From assembly GCA_003138355.1 (NCBI GenBank), contig PLFX01000024.1, positions 55,029-119,028 on the forward strand: a stretch of DNA of 64,000 bases, read 5' to 3'. The translations under genes and the position numbers were made by a program. The notes under the pieces were generated by a model that saw only the letters and a program-made list of their open reading frames with translations, did not search any database and had not been told where the DNA came from. The stretch is from Solirubrobacterales bacterium (lineage in GTDB: Bacteria > Actinomycetota > Thermoleophilia > Solirubrobacterales > Solirubrobacteraceae). Positions 7,453 through 14,207 of the stretch are shown here, piece by piece; the stretch's first letter is position 1; every line of letters begins with the position of its first letter.

Positions 7453-8859
7453 CTACGCCGAGTGCAGCGACATTTCGGTCGTCGGCGCGTCGAACAGCGC
7501 CTCATCGAGCGGATCGAAGCGCCGGCGCCGCGGTCGGCTGCTCCCCGGCGGCGGCGTCGAAAACAGGTCCGAGCCGAACGAGCTCGCAAGCGCGCGGCGT
7601 GTGAGGTGGAACTCGTCGGCATCTTCGGCGCCCGGCTCGGCTTCGGGCACGTAGATCCGCGCATCGGCGAGCGCCGCGAGGTCGCCGCGCAGCTCGCCCG
7701 CAATCACTTCGCGCAGCACCGCGCGCAGCCGATCCTCAACCTCGCTCGCCAGAGCGAGTGCACCGTCGGACAGCTCGGCGCCGGCGATCACCGACTGCTC
7801 GAGCGTGAGCGCGCGCAGCATGCGCTTCGTCAGCTCACCGCGCTCAGGACCGTCCGCCGAGAGAGCGGCGAGGCGTCCCGCAAGCCGGCCGCTCCCTGGC
7901 CCCTCGGGCTCGAGCAGCGCCCTGAGGGCGAGAAGGAAGTCGCTGAGCCCTTCGAGCCGACCCTCCCGCGAACAGCCGAGCTCGAAGCGGCGCAGCGCCC
8001 ACGCGATCACGCCGTCCGACGGACGGCGGCGCGCAACAAGCGAGCAGAAGTCCCGCAACTCGGCCTCCTGCTCTCCGACAAGTACGACGCTGCCTTCGGA
8101 GCGCCCGCCGGCCGGCAGCGACAGCGCGCGCCAGTCGGTCCCGTTGGCGTGGATCCAAGCCAGCGGTGCGAGCGAGATGCCGCCCGCGAATAGGCGCATC
8201 GCGGTCTGGAGCTCAAGCAGTCGGTGGAGCGCGTCGGCGACGCCGTCGCTGCCCTCACCGGGGTCGATCGCAACGACGAGCGCCGGACGGTCTTCACGTA
8301 ACCAAGCCGGATCGGGCGGCACGCGCCCGAGGCGCTCGAGCGGCGCGAGGATCACCCCTTCGCCCAGGCACAGCTCCTTCGCTGTGCTGCTCACACCGCG
8401 CAGCAGGCCGAGCAGCGCGATCTCGGTGTGCTGCTCGATGGCGTTTTCGAACAGCTCCCTGTAGGCCGGCTCGAAGCGCTCCGGCAACAGTAGGAAGCCC
8501 TTGTCATCGCCGTCGAAGACGCGCACGATGAACGCGCGCAGCACGGCCTCGGCGGGGTCGCTGAGGCCGTCGTCGGCGAGGTCGGGGAGCGAGTCCAGAT
8601 AGCTCGCGACCCCAGGCAGGCGGCCGATCTCCTCGAGCGCCGCGCGCGCGCTCGGCTGGTCGCGGAGAACGTGCCAGTGGCGCGCGACGAAAGCGCCGGT
8701 AAGCGGTCGATAGCAGTAGAGGGCCGGTCGGTTCGTCCGAGCGCGCTCCTGGACGACCTCGAAGCCGACCTCGTCACCGGCGCGGGTTGCGGCAGCGAGC
8801 GCCTGGGCCGCCTCCGCGGCGAACGCGTGCAGCAACTGATGTAGCCGACCTGAGCGCAT
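7453..8859 (-). CDS. Uncharacterised protein with degenerate HEPN-like C-terminal region
   Basis: I do not recognise the full 468-residue protein. Residues about 284-395 resemble the Apea-like HEPN fold: a helix with R-R-F-E-L, then G-L-S-D-F-L-L-A-L-R-A-L-L-E, a loop, and helices ending where active HEPN RNases carry R-x(4-6)-H. Here that site reads E-Q-S-V-I-A-G, so the catalytic residues are missing and nuclease activity is unlikely. The first 280 residues show no known domain; the C-terminal about 45 residues are Pro/Arg-rich and probably disordered. No signal peptide or membrane segment. It lies 66 nt downstream of hxlR on the same strand and may share its promoter. It converges with the ArsA pair, 30 nt away. 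Confidence 0.7.
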   Translation of the reverse strand: MRSGRLHQLLHAFAAEAAQALAAATRAGDEVGFEVVQERARTNRPALYCYRPLTGAFVARHWHVLRDQPSARAALEEIGRLPGVASYLDSLPDLADDGLSDPAEAVLRAFIVRVFDGDDKGFLLLPERFEPAYRELFENAIEQHTEIALLGLLRGVSSTAKELCLGEGVILAPLERLGRVPPDPAWLREDRPALVVAIDPGEGSDGVADALHRLLELQTAMRLFAGGISLAPLAWIHANGTDWRALSLPAGGRSEGSVVLVGEQEAELRDFCSLVARRRPSDGVIAWALRRFELGCSREGRLEGLSDFLLALRALLEPEGPGSGRLAGRLAALSADGPERGELTKRMLRALTLEQSVIAGAELSDGALALASEVEDRLRAVLREVIAGELRGDLAALADARIYVPEAEPGAEDADEFHLTRRALASSFGSDLFSTPPPGSSRPRRRRFDPLDEALFDAPTTEMSLHSA

Positions 8860-8925
8860 GCGACAGCGATTCGCCCCAATGCCGCCGCATCCTGCCGCGC
8901 GCAGCAGCAGTTGCAGCAGATCGCT

Positions 8926-9276
8926 TCAGGCTGCGAGCGTCTGGTGCTCCGGGGCGCGCGAGATCTCCTCGCACACCCAGCGGCGCCCGAAATCACGCAT
9001 GCTGTCGACGATCGGGAGCAAGTCGCGCCCCTTGTCGGTCAGCGCGTACTCGACGCGCGGCGGGACCTCGGGATACGTATGTCGCTCGACGATGCCCTGC
9101 TCCTCGAGCTCGCGCAGACGCAGCGAGAGCGTGCGCGGGCTGATCCCGGCAAGCGAGCGCTCGATCTCGCAGAACCGGCCGCGGCCCTCGGCGAGGTCAC
9201 GGACGAGCAGCAGCGTCCACTTGCCGCATACGAGCTCGGCGATGTGGCACACGGGACACGTGTCGTCGATTGCCAT
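8926..9276 (-). CDS. HxlR-family transcriptional regulator, cysteine-rich
   Basis: This 116-residue HxlR winged-helix regulator has C-P-V-C near the N-terminus, G-K-W-T-L-L-L-V-R-D-L, the recognition region I-S-P-R-T-L-S-L-R-L-R-E-L-E, and the wing V-E-Y-A-L-T-D-K-G. Five cysteines, including C7, C10 and C17, fit a thiol-based redox or electrophile sensor like YodB/QorR, though that function is inferred. A perfect 6-bp inverted repeat with a 3-nt spacer sits 8 nt upstream of the start codon, as expected for autorepression. The likely downstream cotranscribed gene is the HEPN-like protein. Confidence 0.9.
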   Translation of the reverse strand: MAIDDTCPVCHIAELVCGKWTLLLVRDLAEGRGRFCEIERSLAGISPRTLSLRLRELEEQGIVERHTYPEVPPRVEYALTDKGRDLLPIVDSMRDFGRRWVCEEISRAPEHQTLAA

Positions 9277-9283
9277 ATAGCAA

Positions 9284-9298
9284 CTTTACCAAGTAAAG
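9284..9298 (-). promoter_or_regulatory. Probable HxlR operator (perfect palindrome)
   Basis: CTTTAC and GTAAAG are separated by 3 nt, directly upstream of hxlR. Size and position fit HxlR/YodB-type operators. A TTGACG that could serve as a -35 lies just upstream (9303-9308 on the minus strand), but no good -10 at normal spacing was found. A 13/15 copy occurs at 11849-11863 in the sigma-factor promoter. Confidence 0.6.
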
Positions 9299-9344
9299 CG
9301 CCCGTCAACGACGGCGCCATGGTGTGAGGGCGGACGGCCGGCGC

Positions 9345-9360
9345 CCGGGCGCGTGCCCGG
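9345..9360 (-). terminator. Hairpin just after pilT stop
   Basis: A 6-bp GC stem (CCGGGC/GCCCGG) with a 4-nt loop starts 4 nt past the pilT stop codon. There is no T-run, so it is only a possible terminator or mRNA-stabilising hairpin. Confidence 0.35.
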
Positions 9361-9364
9361 CGTG

Positions 9365-10495
9365 CTAGGAGGCGAGCGCGATCACGTTCGGGTCGGGCGT
9401 CAAAGGCACCGCGGCGGGGCCTTCGGCCTCGAGCATAAGTTTGAAGTCGTGCGGGCTGGTCGCAGCCTCGAGCGCGTCCTCAACCTTGACCCGCCCCGAG
9501 CGAACATGCGCGAGCAGCGCCTGGTCGAAGGTCTGCATGCCGTAGTAGCTGCCGTCGGCGATGATCTGCGCAAGACCGGCCTCGGAGTGCGTGGGGTCGC
9601 GGATCGCGTCGCGGACGCGGCCGGTCATCCGCAGGACCTCGACCGCCGCGACGCGGCCGCCGACTGCTGCGGGCACGAGACGCTGCGAGACCACGCCCTT
9701 GAGCGTGCCGGCGATCATCGAGCGCACCTGATGGTGCTGGTGGGGCGGGAAGAAGTCGAGCATGCGGTTGATCGACTCTGCCGCGTCCACGGTGTGAATC
9801 GTGGACAGGACGAGGTGACCGGTCTCGGCCGCGGAGAGTGCGGTCTCCACGGTCTCCTCGTCGCGCATCTCGCCGATCAGGATCACGTCCGGGTCCTGGC
9901 GCAGCACGCGGCGCAGCGCGTCCTTGAACGAGTGCGTGTCCGAGCCGACCTCGCGCTGGCTGATCATCGAGCGCAGGTCGCGGTGGACGAACTCGATCGG
10001 ATCCTCGATCGTGACGATATGAGCGGCGCGCGTGCTGTTGATGTGATCGATGATCGCCGCGAGCGTCGTCGACTTGCCGGAGCCGGTGCTCCCGGTCACG
10101 AGGATGATTCCGCGCGGCTCTTCCGCGAGCTCTGTGACCACAGACGGCAGGCCGAGCTCGTCGACGCTGCGGATCCGGTGCGGGATCGCGCGCGCGACGA
10201 GCGAGATATTGCCGCGCTGGCGGAAGATGTTGATCCGGAAGCGCGCGACGCCGACGATCTCGTAGGAGATGTCGAGCTCCTGGTGGCGCTCGAATTCCGT
10301 CATGCGCTCGGTGCCGGCGAGCAGCGCCTTGGCGCAGGCGACCGTGTCGGCGGGCTCGAGCACCGGCCAGTCATCGCTGGTGAGCGGACCAAGCTCACCA
10401 TCGACGCGAGCGAGCGGCACCGATCCCACTTTCAGATGGAGATCGGACCCATCGCAGGCGACGAGCGCGCACAGGACTTTCTCGATGTCGATCAC
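9365..10495 (-). CDS. pilT: PilT-type twitching motility/retraction ATPase
   Basis: This 376-residue PilT-family secretion ATPase has an N-terminal PAS-like region with G-S-D-L-H-L, then Walker A G-S-T-G-S-G-K-S-T at 135-143, an Asp box with T-I-E-D-P-I-E-F-V-H, Walker B D-P-D-V-I-L-I-G-E-M-R-D near 201-212, and a His box T-G-H-L-V-L-S-T-I-H-T. The C-terminal part keeps the PilT pattern A-I-R through G-M-Q-T-F-D-Q-A-L. It would power retraction of type IV pili or act in a related assembly system at the inner membrane. No other pilus gene lies in the window, so it is separated from its partners. It follows rpoD on the same strand after 126 nt. Confidence 0.93.
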   Translation of the reverse strand: MIDIEKVLCALVACDGSDLHLKVGSVPLARVDGELGPLTSDDWPVLEPADTVACAKALLAGTERMTEFERHQELDISYEIVGVARFRINIFRQRGNISLVARAIPHRIRSVDELGLPSVVTELAEEPRGIILVTGSTGSGKSTTLAAIIDHINSTRAAHIVTIEDPIEFVHRDLRSMISQREVGSDTHSFKDALRRVLRQDPDVILIGEMRDEETVETALSAAETGHLVLSTIHTVDAAESINRMLDFFPPHQHHQVRSMIAGTLKGVVSQRLVPAAVGGRVAAVEVLRMTGRVRDAIRDPTHSEAGLAQIIADGSYYGMQTFDQALLAHVRSGRVKVEDALEAATSPHDFKLMLEAEGPAAVPLTPDPNVIALAS

Positions 10496-10602
10496 GCCTA
10501 GTAGTCGATCGGCGCTTTACGACGCACTATTGAGAACAACCCGCACTGTCGTCCGTTTGCGGCGCCTGCGTTACGACGATCGTCTAGTACATACGGCCAG
10601 CC

Positions 10603-10621
10603 CTCCGACCGAAAGGCGGAG
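10603..10621 (-). terminator. Imperfect hairpin directly after rpoD stop
   Basis: CTCCG/CGGAG plus a CC/GG extension across one bulged base with a 4-nt loop, immediately downstream of the sigma-factor stop on the minus strand. There is no T-run, so it is a weak terminator candidate. Confidence 0.3.
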
Positions 10622-11725
10622 CTATGCGACGTCGCGGAGCTTCTGCGCCTCGGCGAGGTTCTGGAGCTTCTTCAGCGACTGGTTCTCGATCTGACGGATG
10701 CGCTCGCGCGTCACGTTGAACGTGCGACCGACCTCGTCAAGCGTGCGCGGGTGCTCGCCGCCGAGGCCGTACCGTAGCTCGAGCACGCGCCGCTCCCGGT
10801 AGGAGAGATTCTCGAGCGCCTCGCGCAGCGCTTCCTTGGTGAGGATCTCCGCCGCGCGCTCATAGGGCGACTCGGCCCGCTCGTCGGCGATGAACTGGCC
10901 GAACTCGGACTCCTCTTCATCGCCAACCGGCTTCTCGAGCGAGATCGGTGCCTGCGCCGAGCGCTTGATCGAGTCGACCTCCTCCGGGTCGATCCCGGTG
11001 ACCTCGGCGATCTCCTCCGGCGTCGGCTCGCGACCAAGCTCGGTCACGAGCTTGCGCTCGGCACGGCCGATCTTGTTCAGCTTCTCGACGACGTGCACCG
11101 GGATACGGATCGTGCGTGCCTTGTCGGCAAGCGCGCGAGCGATCGCTTGGCGAATCCACCAGGTGGCGTAGGTCGAGAACTTGAAGCCCTTGCGATAGTC
11201 GAACTTCTCGGCGGCGCGAACGAGGCCGAGCGTCCCTTCCTGGATCAGGTCGAGGAAGGGCAAGCCCTGGTTGCGGTAGTTCTTCGCGATCGAGACGACG
11301 AGGCGGAGGTTCGACTCGACCATCTTCTGCTTCGCGTCGAGGTCACCGCGCTCGATCCGCTTTGCGAGGTCGACCTCCTCCTGCGCGGTGAGCAGGCGGA
11401 CCTTGCCGATGTCCTTGAGGAACAGCTGCAGCGAGTCCGTCGTCATGTCCGGCTTGAGGTCGAGCGCCGTCTTGGCCTTGCGCCGGCCGCGTTTGTCCGG
11501 CGCGCGCTCGACCTCGGCACCAGCCGCGGTCGCCGGATCGATGTCCTCGACGAGCTCGATCTCGGCGCGCTCGAGGTAGTTGTGGAGCTCCTCAAGATCG
11601 GACTCGTCCATATCCAGCTCGGCAACAGCGCCCTGGATCTCGGCGTAGGTGAGCACGCCGACTTGCTGGCCCTTCGTGACGAGGCCCTTCACTTCTTCAA
11701 GCTCTTGCAGTTCAGCTACTGACAT
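10622..11725 (-). CDS. rpoD: Principal RNA polymerase sigma factor (sigma-70, RpoD/SigA)
   Basis: This 367-residue group 1/2 sigma-70 factor has a region 1.1-like N-terminus (residues 1-60), region 1.2 from [11 protein letters not shown], region 2 with [22 protein letters not shown] and [13 protein letters not shown], region 3, and region 4 with [12 protein letters not shown] and [10 protein letters not shown]. All core-binding and -10/-35 recognition elements look intact. The short region 1.1 still fits the housekeeping factor. A good vegetative promoter lies about 115 nt upstream with an HxlR-like palindrome in its spacer. Confidence 0.95.
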   Translation of the reverse strand: MSVAELQELEEVKGLVTKGQQVGVLTYAEIQGAVAELDMDESDLEELHNYLERAEIELVEDIDPATAAGAEVERAPDKRGRRKAKTALDLKPDMTTDSLQLFLKDIGKVRLLTAQEEVDLAKRIERGDLDAKQKMVESNLRLVVSIAKNYRNQGLPFLDLIQEGTLGLVRAAEKFDYRKGFKFSTYATWWIRQAIARALADKARTIRIPVHVVEKLNKIGRAERKLVTELGREPTPEEIAEVTGIDPEEVDSIKRSAQAPISLEKPVGDEEESEFGQFIADERAESPYERAAEILTKEALREALENLSYRERRVLELRYGLGGEHPRTLDEVGRTFNVTRERIRQIENQSLKKLQNLAEAQKLRDVA

Positions 11726-11838
11726 TTCGTTCCGTTTCCGTGCCGCAGACCCCTCACGGCCACCGGGGCCGCCAGTCTGCGTCGATCTGGGGAGGAGCGT
11801 CCGGGCACGCCGCTACGTGCGCTCCGGCCACGTCGCCA

Positions 11839-11867
11839 ATTGTACGCGCTTTACTTAGTGAAGTCAA
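11839..11867 (-). promoter_or_regulatory. Sigma-70 promoter of rpoD with palindrome in spacer
   Basis: On the minus strand TTGACT (11867-11862) is followed after exactly 17 nt by TACAAT (11844-11839). The imperfect palindrome at 11849-11863 (one mismatch between arms; 13 of 15 bases match the hxlR operator) fills most of the spacer and touches the -35, so a bound regulator would block polymerase. The transcription start would fall near 11832. Confidence 0.7.
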
Positions 11868-12057
11868 CGTTTGCGAAGCCTCGCTTGACCGCTCAGACTG
11901 ATGGTCGCTCTCGTATCGGCATTCTCCGGCGCCGATCCGCGGTCCCTCGTTCGATGTTCTAGCTCTTAATACGTACAACGCCGCCCGGCGTTTCAAAGTT
12001 GCAACACCGGCACCCGTTGTCGTGTTGAAACCGTCATTGCGGGGCGGTGGTGGTTCC

Positions 12058-12063
12058 TATATG
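12058..12063 (+). promoter_or_regulatory. Possible -10 element for the riboswitch-led transcript
   Basis: TATATG lies about 25-30 nt before the riboswitch aptamer. No -35 at proper spacing is convincing (TTGCGG, 15 nt upstream, is the best). The rest of 11870-12057 shows no gene; it holds only a small 5-bp hairpin at 11978-11991. Confidence 0.3.
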
Positions 12064-12087
12064 CTCGCGGCCGCCTAAGCCTAATCG

Positions 12088-12215
12088 CAGTGGTGTCCGC
12101 ACCTTGCGAGCGGGGGAACCAATGCGGAGGAAACTCCGCGGGGGCGAATCCGCCGGAAATCCGGCGGTAGCGCTGCCAGCGCGAGCCCGACAGCTCACCC
12201 CGTAGGCAACGGTCA
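12088..12215 (+). ncRNA. Cyclic di-AMP riboswitch (ydaO/yuaA class)
   Basis: The leader has the conserved ydaO blocks in order: GGGGGAACC near 12112-12120, a GCGGAG/CTCCGC hairpin, GGGGGCGAATCC near 12140-12151, a CGCCGG/CCGGCG hairpin, a GCGCT/AGCGC hairpin, and CCCGACAGCT...ACCCCGTAGGC near 12186-12208. This class binds c-di-AMP and often controls cell-wall hydrolases in actinobacteria. No poly-T terminator lies between the aptamer and the start codon 18-20 nt later, so control is probably through access to the GGAG ribosome site at 12217-12220 or through Rho. Aptamer borders are approximate. Confidence 0.9.
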
Positions 12216-12226
12216 ACGGAGTGAGA

Positions 12227-13123
12227 ATGCCCGCTACCCATAGAGCGACGCACGTGCTGAGCGTAGGCCTTGCCGTCGCAGGCCTACTCGCGGCGACAAC
12301 CGCGGTCGCCGCTGCGAAGTCCGCCAGCGGCGGCACGAGCGCCGGCTCGGGCAGCACCTCCGCCGCGCAAGCAAGCTACGGTCAGCCCGTTCCTACCACC
12401 GTCGGCTCGACGCTGGGCTCGCTGATTTTGACCCCGGCGAGCGTCGCCGCGGGCCAGCCGACCGTGGCGTCGGGCACGCTCGCGGCCTCCGACGCCGGAC
12501 AGCCCGTCGCGCTCGAGATCCAGAGCAAGCCGGGGATCTGGGTTGCGGCCGCCACATCCACGGTCGCCCCCGACGGCTCCTACTCGATTCCCTGGATCGC
12601 CAAGGGGGTTGGCACCTACGCCATGCGCGTCGTGAGCGGCGCCCTGGCCTCCTCCGCCGCCGCCTCCATCGGCACGCCGCAGTCGACGCTCGTGATCCTG
12701 AAGTCCGTGATCGCCACCTGGTACGGGCCGGGCATGTACGGTCGTCGCACCGCCTGTGGTGAGAAGCTGACGCGCTACATCGTCGGCGTCGCAAACCGGA
12801 AGCTACCGTGCGGCACCCCGGTCACGCTCAATTACGCTGGCAGGGAGTTGACGGTGCCGGTCATCGACCGCGGCCCGTACGCAAACGGCGCCACCTTCGA
12901 CCTCACCTCGGCGACGGCACAGGAGCTCGGAATCACCGAGACGGTCAGCGTCGGCTACAGCTTCGTCCGCGGCCAGACGATCGCCCCTCTGTACTGGTAC
13001 CCGAACGGTGCGACCGGTCCGAGCGGCTCGAGCGGCGCGTCGGGGAACACCGGGCCGACTGCCCCCGCCGGTGCGACCGGCGCAACGGGCACCGACTCGG
13101 GCGGCGCAACCGCCCCCGCCTGA
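12227..13123 (+). CDS. Secreted RlpA-like double-psi beta-barrel protein
   Basis: This 298-residue secreted protein has an N-terminal signal peptide (residues 1-30, ending A-V-A-A-A-K), a beta-rich domain (about 60-150, possibly Ig-like), then an RlpA-like double-psi beta-barrel (about 160-250) with T-W-Y-G-P-G, T-A-C-G-E-K-L, L-P-C-G-T-P-V and V-I-D-R-G-P-Y-A-N-G. Two cysteines in the barrel could form a disulfide. The tail is a Gly/Ser/Thr/Ala tripeptide-repeat linker. Such proteins bind or cleave cell-wall glycan. ATG 12227 is preferred over in-frame GTG 12221 because GGAG precedes it at good spacing. The c-di-AMP riboswitch in its leader links it to wall turnover or osmotic control. Confidence 0.85.
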   Translation: MPATHRATHVLSVGLAVAGLLAATTAVAAAKSASGGTSAGSGSTSAAQASYGQPVPTTVGSTLGSLILTPASVAAGQPTVASGTLAASDAGQPVALEIQSKPGIWVAAATSTVAPDGSYSIPWIAKGVGTYAMRVVSGALASSAAASIGTPQSTLVILKSVIATWYGPGMYGRRTACGEKLTRYIVGVANRKLPCGTPVTLNYAGRELTVPVIDRGPYANGATFDLTSATAQELGITETVSVGYSFVRGQTIAPLYWYPNGATGPSGSSGASGNTGPTAPAGATGATGTDSGGATAPA

Positions 13124-13190
13124 ACGCCGGCCGGAGCGCGCGGCCGGATACGCTGCGGGCGCGTGCATCTCGACCACAACGCTGCGGATC

Positions 13191-14207
13191 ATGAGTAAGG
13201 GAGCAAGCTCCGGCCAAGGGCCGGAGCCGACGACGATCGTCGGCGTGGATGTCGGTGGTACGAAGGTATCCGTCGCAACGCTGCGCGGCGGGAACTTCGG
13301 AGAGCCGCGGATCGCGCCGACCGCCCACGGCAGCACGGAGCAGTTCATCGGCGAGGTGGTGCATGCGGTCCACGCCGCCGCCGGCGGGGATCTCGCGGCG
13401 GTCGGAATCGGTGTGCCGTCGGTGATCGAGTTCGCCACCGGCCGCGTGCGCACGACCGTGAACATCCCCGTGCTCCAAGACGTGCCGCTCCGCCACGTGC
13501 TCGAGGGCGAGCTCGATGTGCCCGTTTTCGTCGACAACGACGCCACCGTGGCAGCGCTCGCGGAGGCACACGACGAGCACGCCGGCCTCGATGCAGGGTG
13601 TCTCGTCATGATCACCCTCGGCACCGGAGTCGGCGGCGGTATCGTGATCGGGGGGCGTCCGTACCGCGGTGCGACTGGCGCGGCGGGCGAGATCGGTCAC
13701 ACGTTGATCGGGATCGAGCACGAAATACCTGCAGCCACCGACCACTTCCCGCAGCCCGGCTCGCTCGAGTCGCTGGCCGCCGGCCACGCGCTCGACGGCC
13801 TCGCTCGAGCCGCGGCGAGCCGGCAACCGGACAGCGCCCTCGGGGCGTTGCTGCGAGAGCGCGGCAGCGTGAACGGCGTCGATGCCGTGATCGCGGCGCA
13901 GGCCGGCGACCGCGTTGCAGTCGAGCTGCTCGCGCTGCTCGGGCGGCGCGTCGGCATCGGCATCGCCAATGCGATCAACACGTTCGACCCGGACGTCGTC
14001 GCGATCGGCGGCGGCGTGTCCTCGGCGGGAGATCTCCTGCTGGCACCGGCGAAGGACGTCGCCTGGCAGTACGTCCGCGAGGGCGTCGGCACGAAGACCG
14101 AGATCCGGCTCGCGCGATCAGGACCGCAGGCCGGCGTACGGGGCGCGGCACTGCTCGCGCGCAGCGAGCTCGAAGCCCACCATCACGAAGAGAAGGAACC
14201 TCGATGA
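13191..14207 (+). CDS. ROK-family sugar kinase (glucokinase-like), zinc motif lost
   Basis: This 338-residue ROK kinase has V-G-V-D-V-G-G-T-K-V at the ATP phosphate site, D-N-D-A-T-V-A-A-L with the catalytic Asp, I-T-L-G-T-G-V-G-G-G, and G-E-I-G-H-T. The zinc motif that normally follows (C-x-C-G-x-x-G-C-x-E) is absent: the stretch from H-E-I-P to S-L-E-S has no cysteine. The family phosphorylates hexoses such as glucose; with zwf and tkt downstream, glucose to glucose-6-phosphate is the likely reaction. Its stop overlaps the tkt start (ATGA). The start ATG at 13191 lies 67 nt after the RlpA-like gene, so it may head the sugar-phosphate operon. Confidence 0.85.
   Translation: MSKGASSGQGPEPTTIVGVDVGGTKVSVATLRGGNFGEPRIAPTAHGSTEQFIGEVVHAVHAAAGGDLAAVGIGVPSVIEFATGRVRTTVNIPVLQDVPLRHVLEGELDVPVFVDNDATVAALAEAHDEHAGLDAGCLVMITLGTGVGGGIVIGGRPYRGATGAAGEIGHTLIGIEHEIPAATDHFPQPGSLESLAAGHALDGLARAAASRQPDSALGALLRERGSVNGVDAVIAAQAGDRVAVELLALLGRRVGIGIANAINTFDPDVVAIGGGVSSAGDLLLAPAKDVAWQYVREGVGTKTEIRLARSGPQAGVRGAALLARSELEAHHHEEKEPR

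Noticed and set aside
7453..8859. HEPN-like protein plus HxlR as a toxin-antitoxin or defence pair
   Set aside because: The HEPN catalytic residues are missing, the protein is far larger than HEPN toxins, and HxlR is not a known antitoxin.
12221..12226. GTG 12221 as start of the RlpA-like protein
   Set aside because: It overlaps the ribosome-site region; ATG 12227 has GGAG at proper distance.
13598..14203. N-terminal extension of transketolase by about 200 residues
   Set aside because: The extension is an out-of-frame reading of the ROK kinase gene; transketolase homology starts at ATG 14204 with a good ribosome site.
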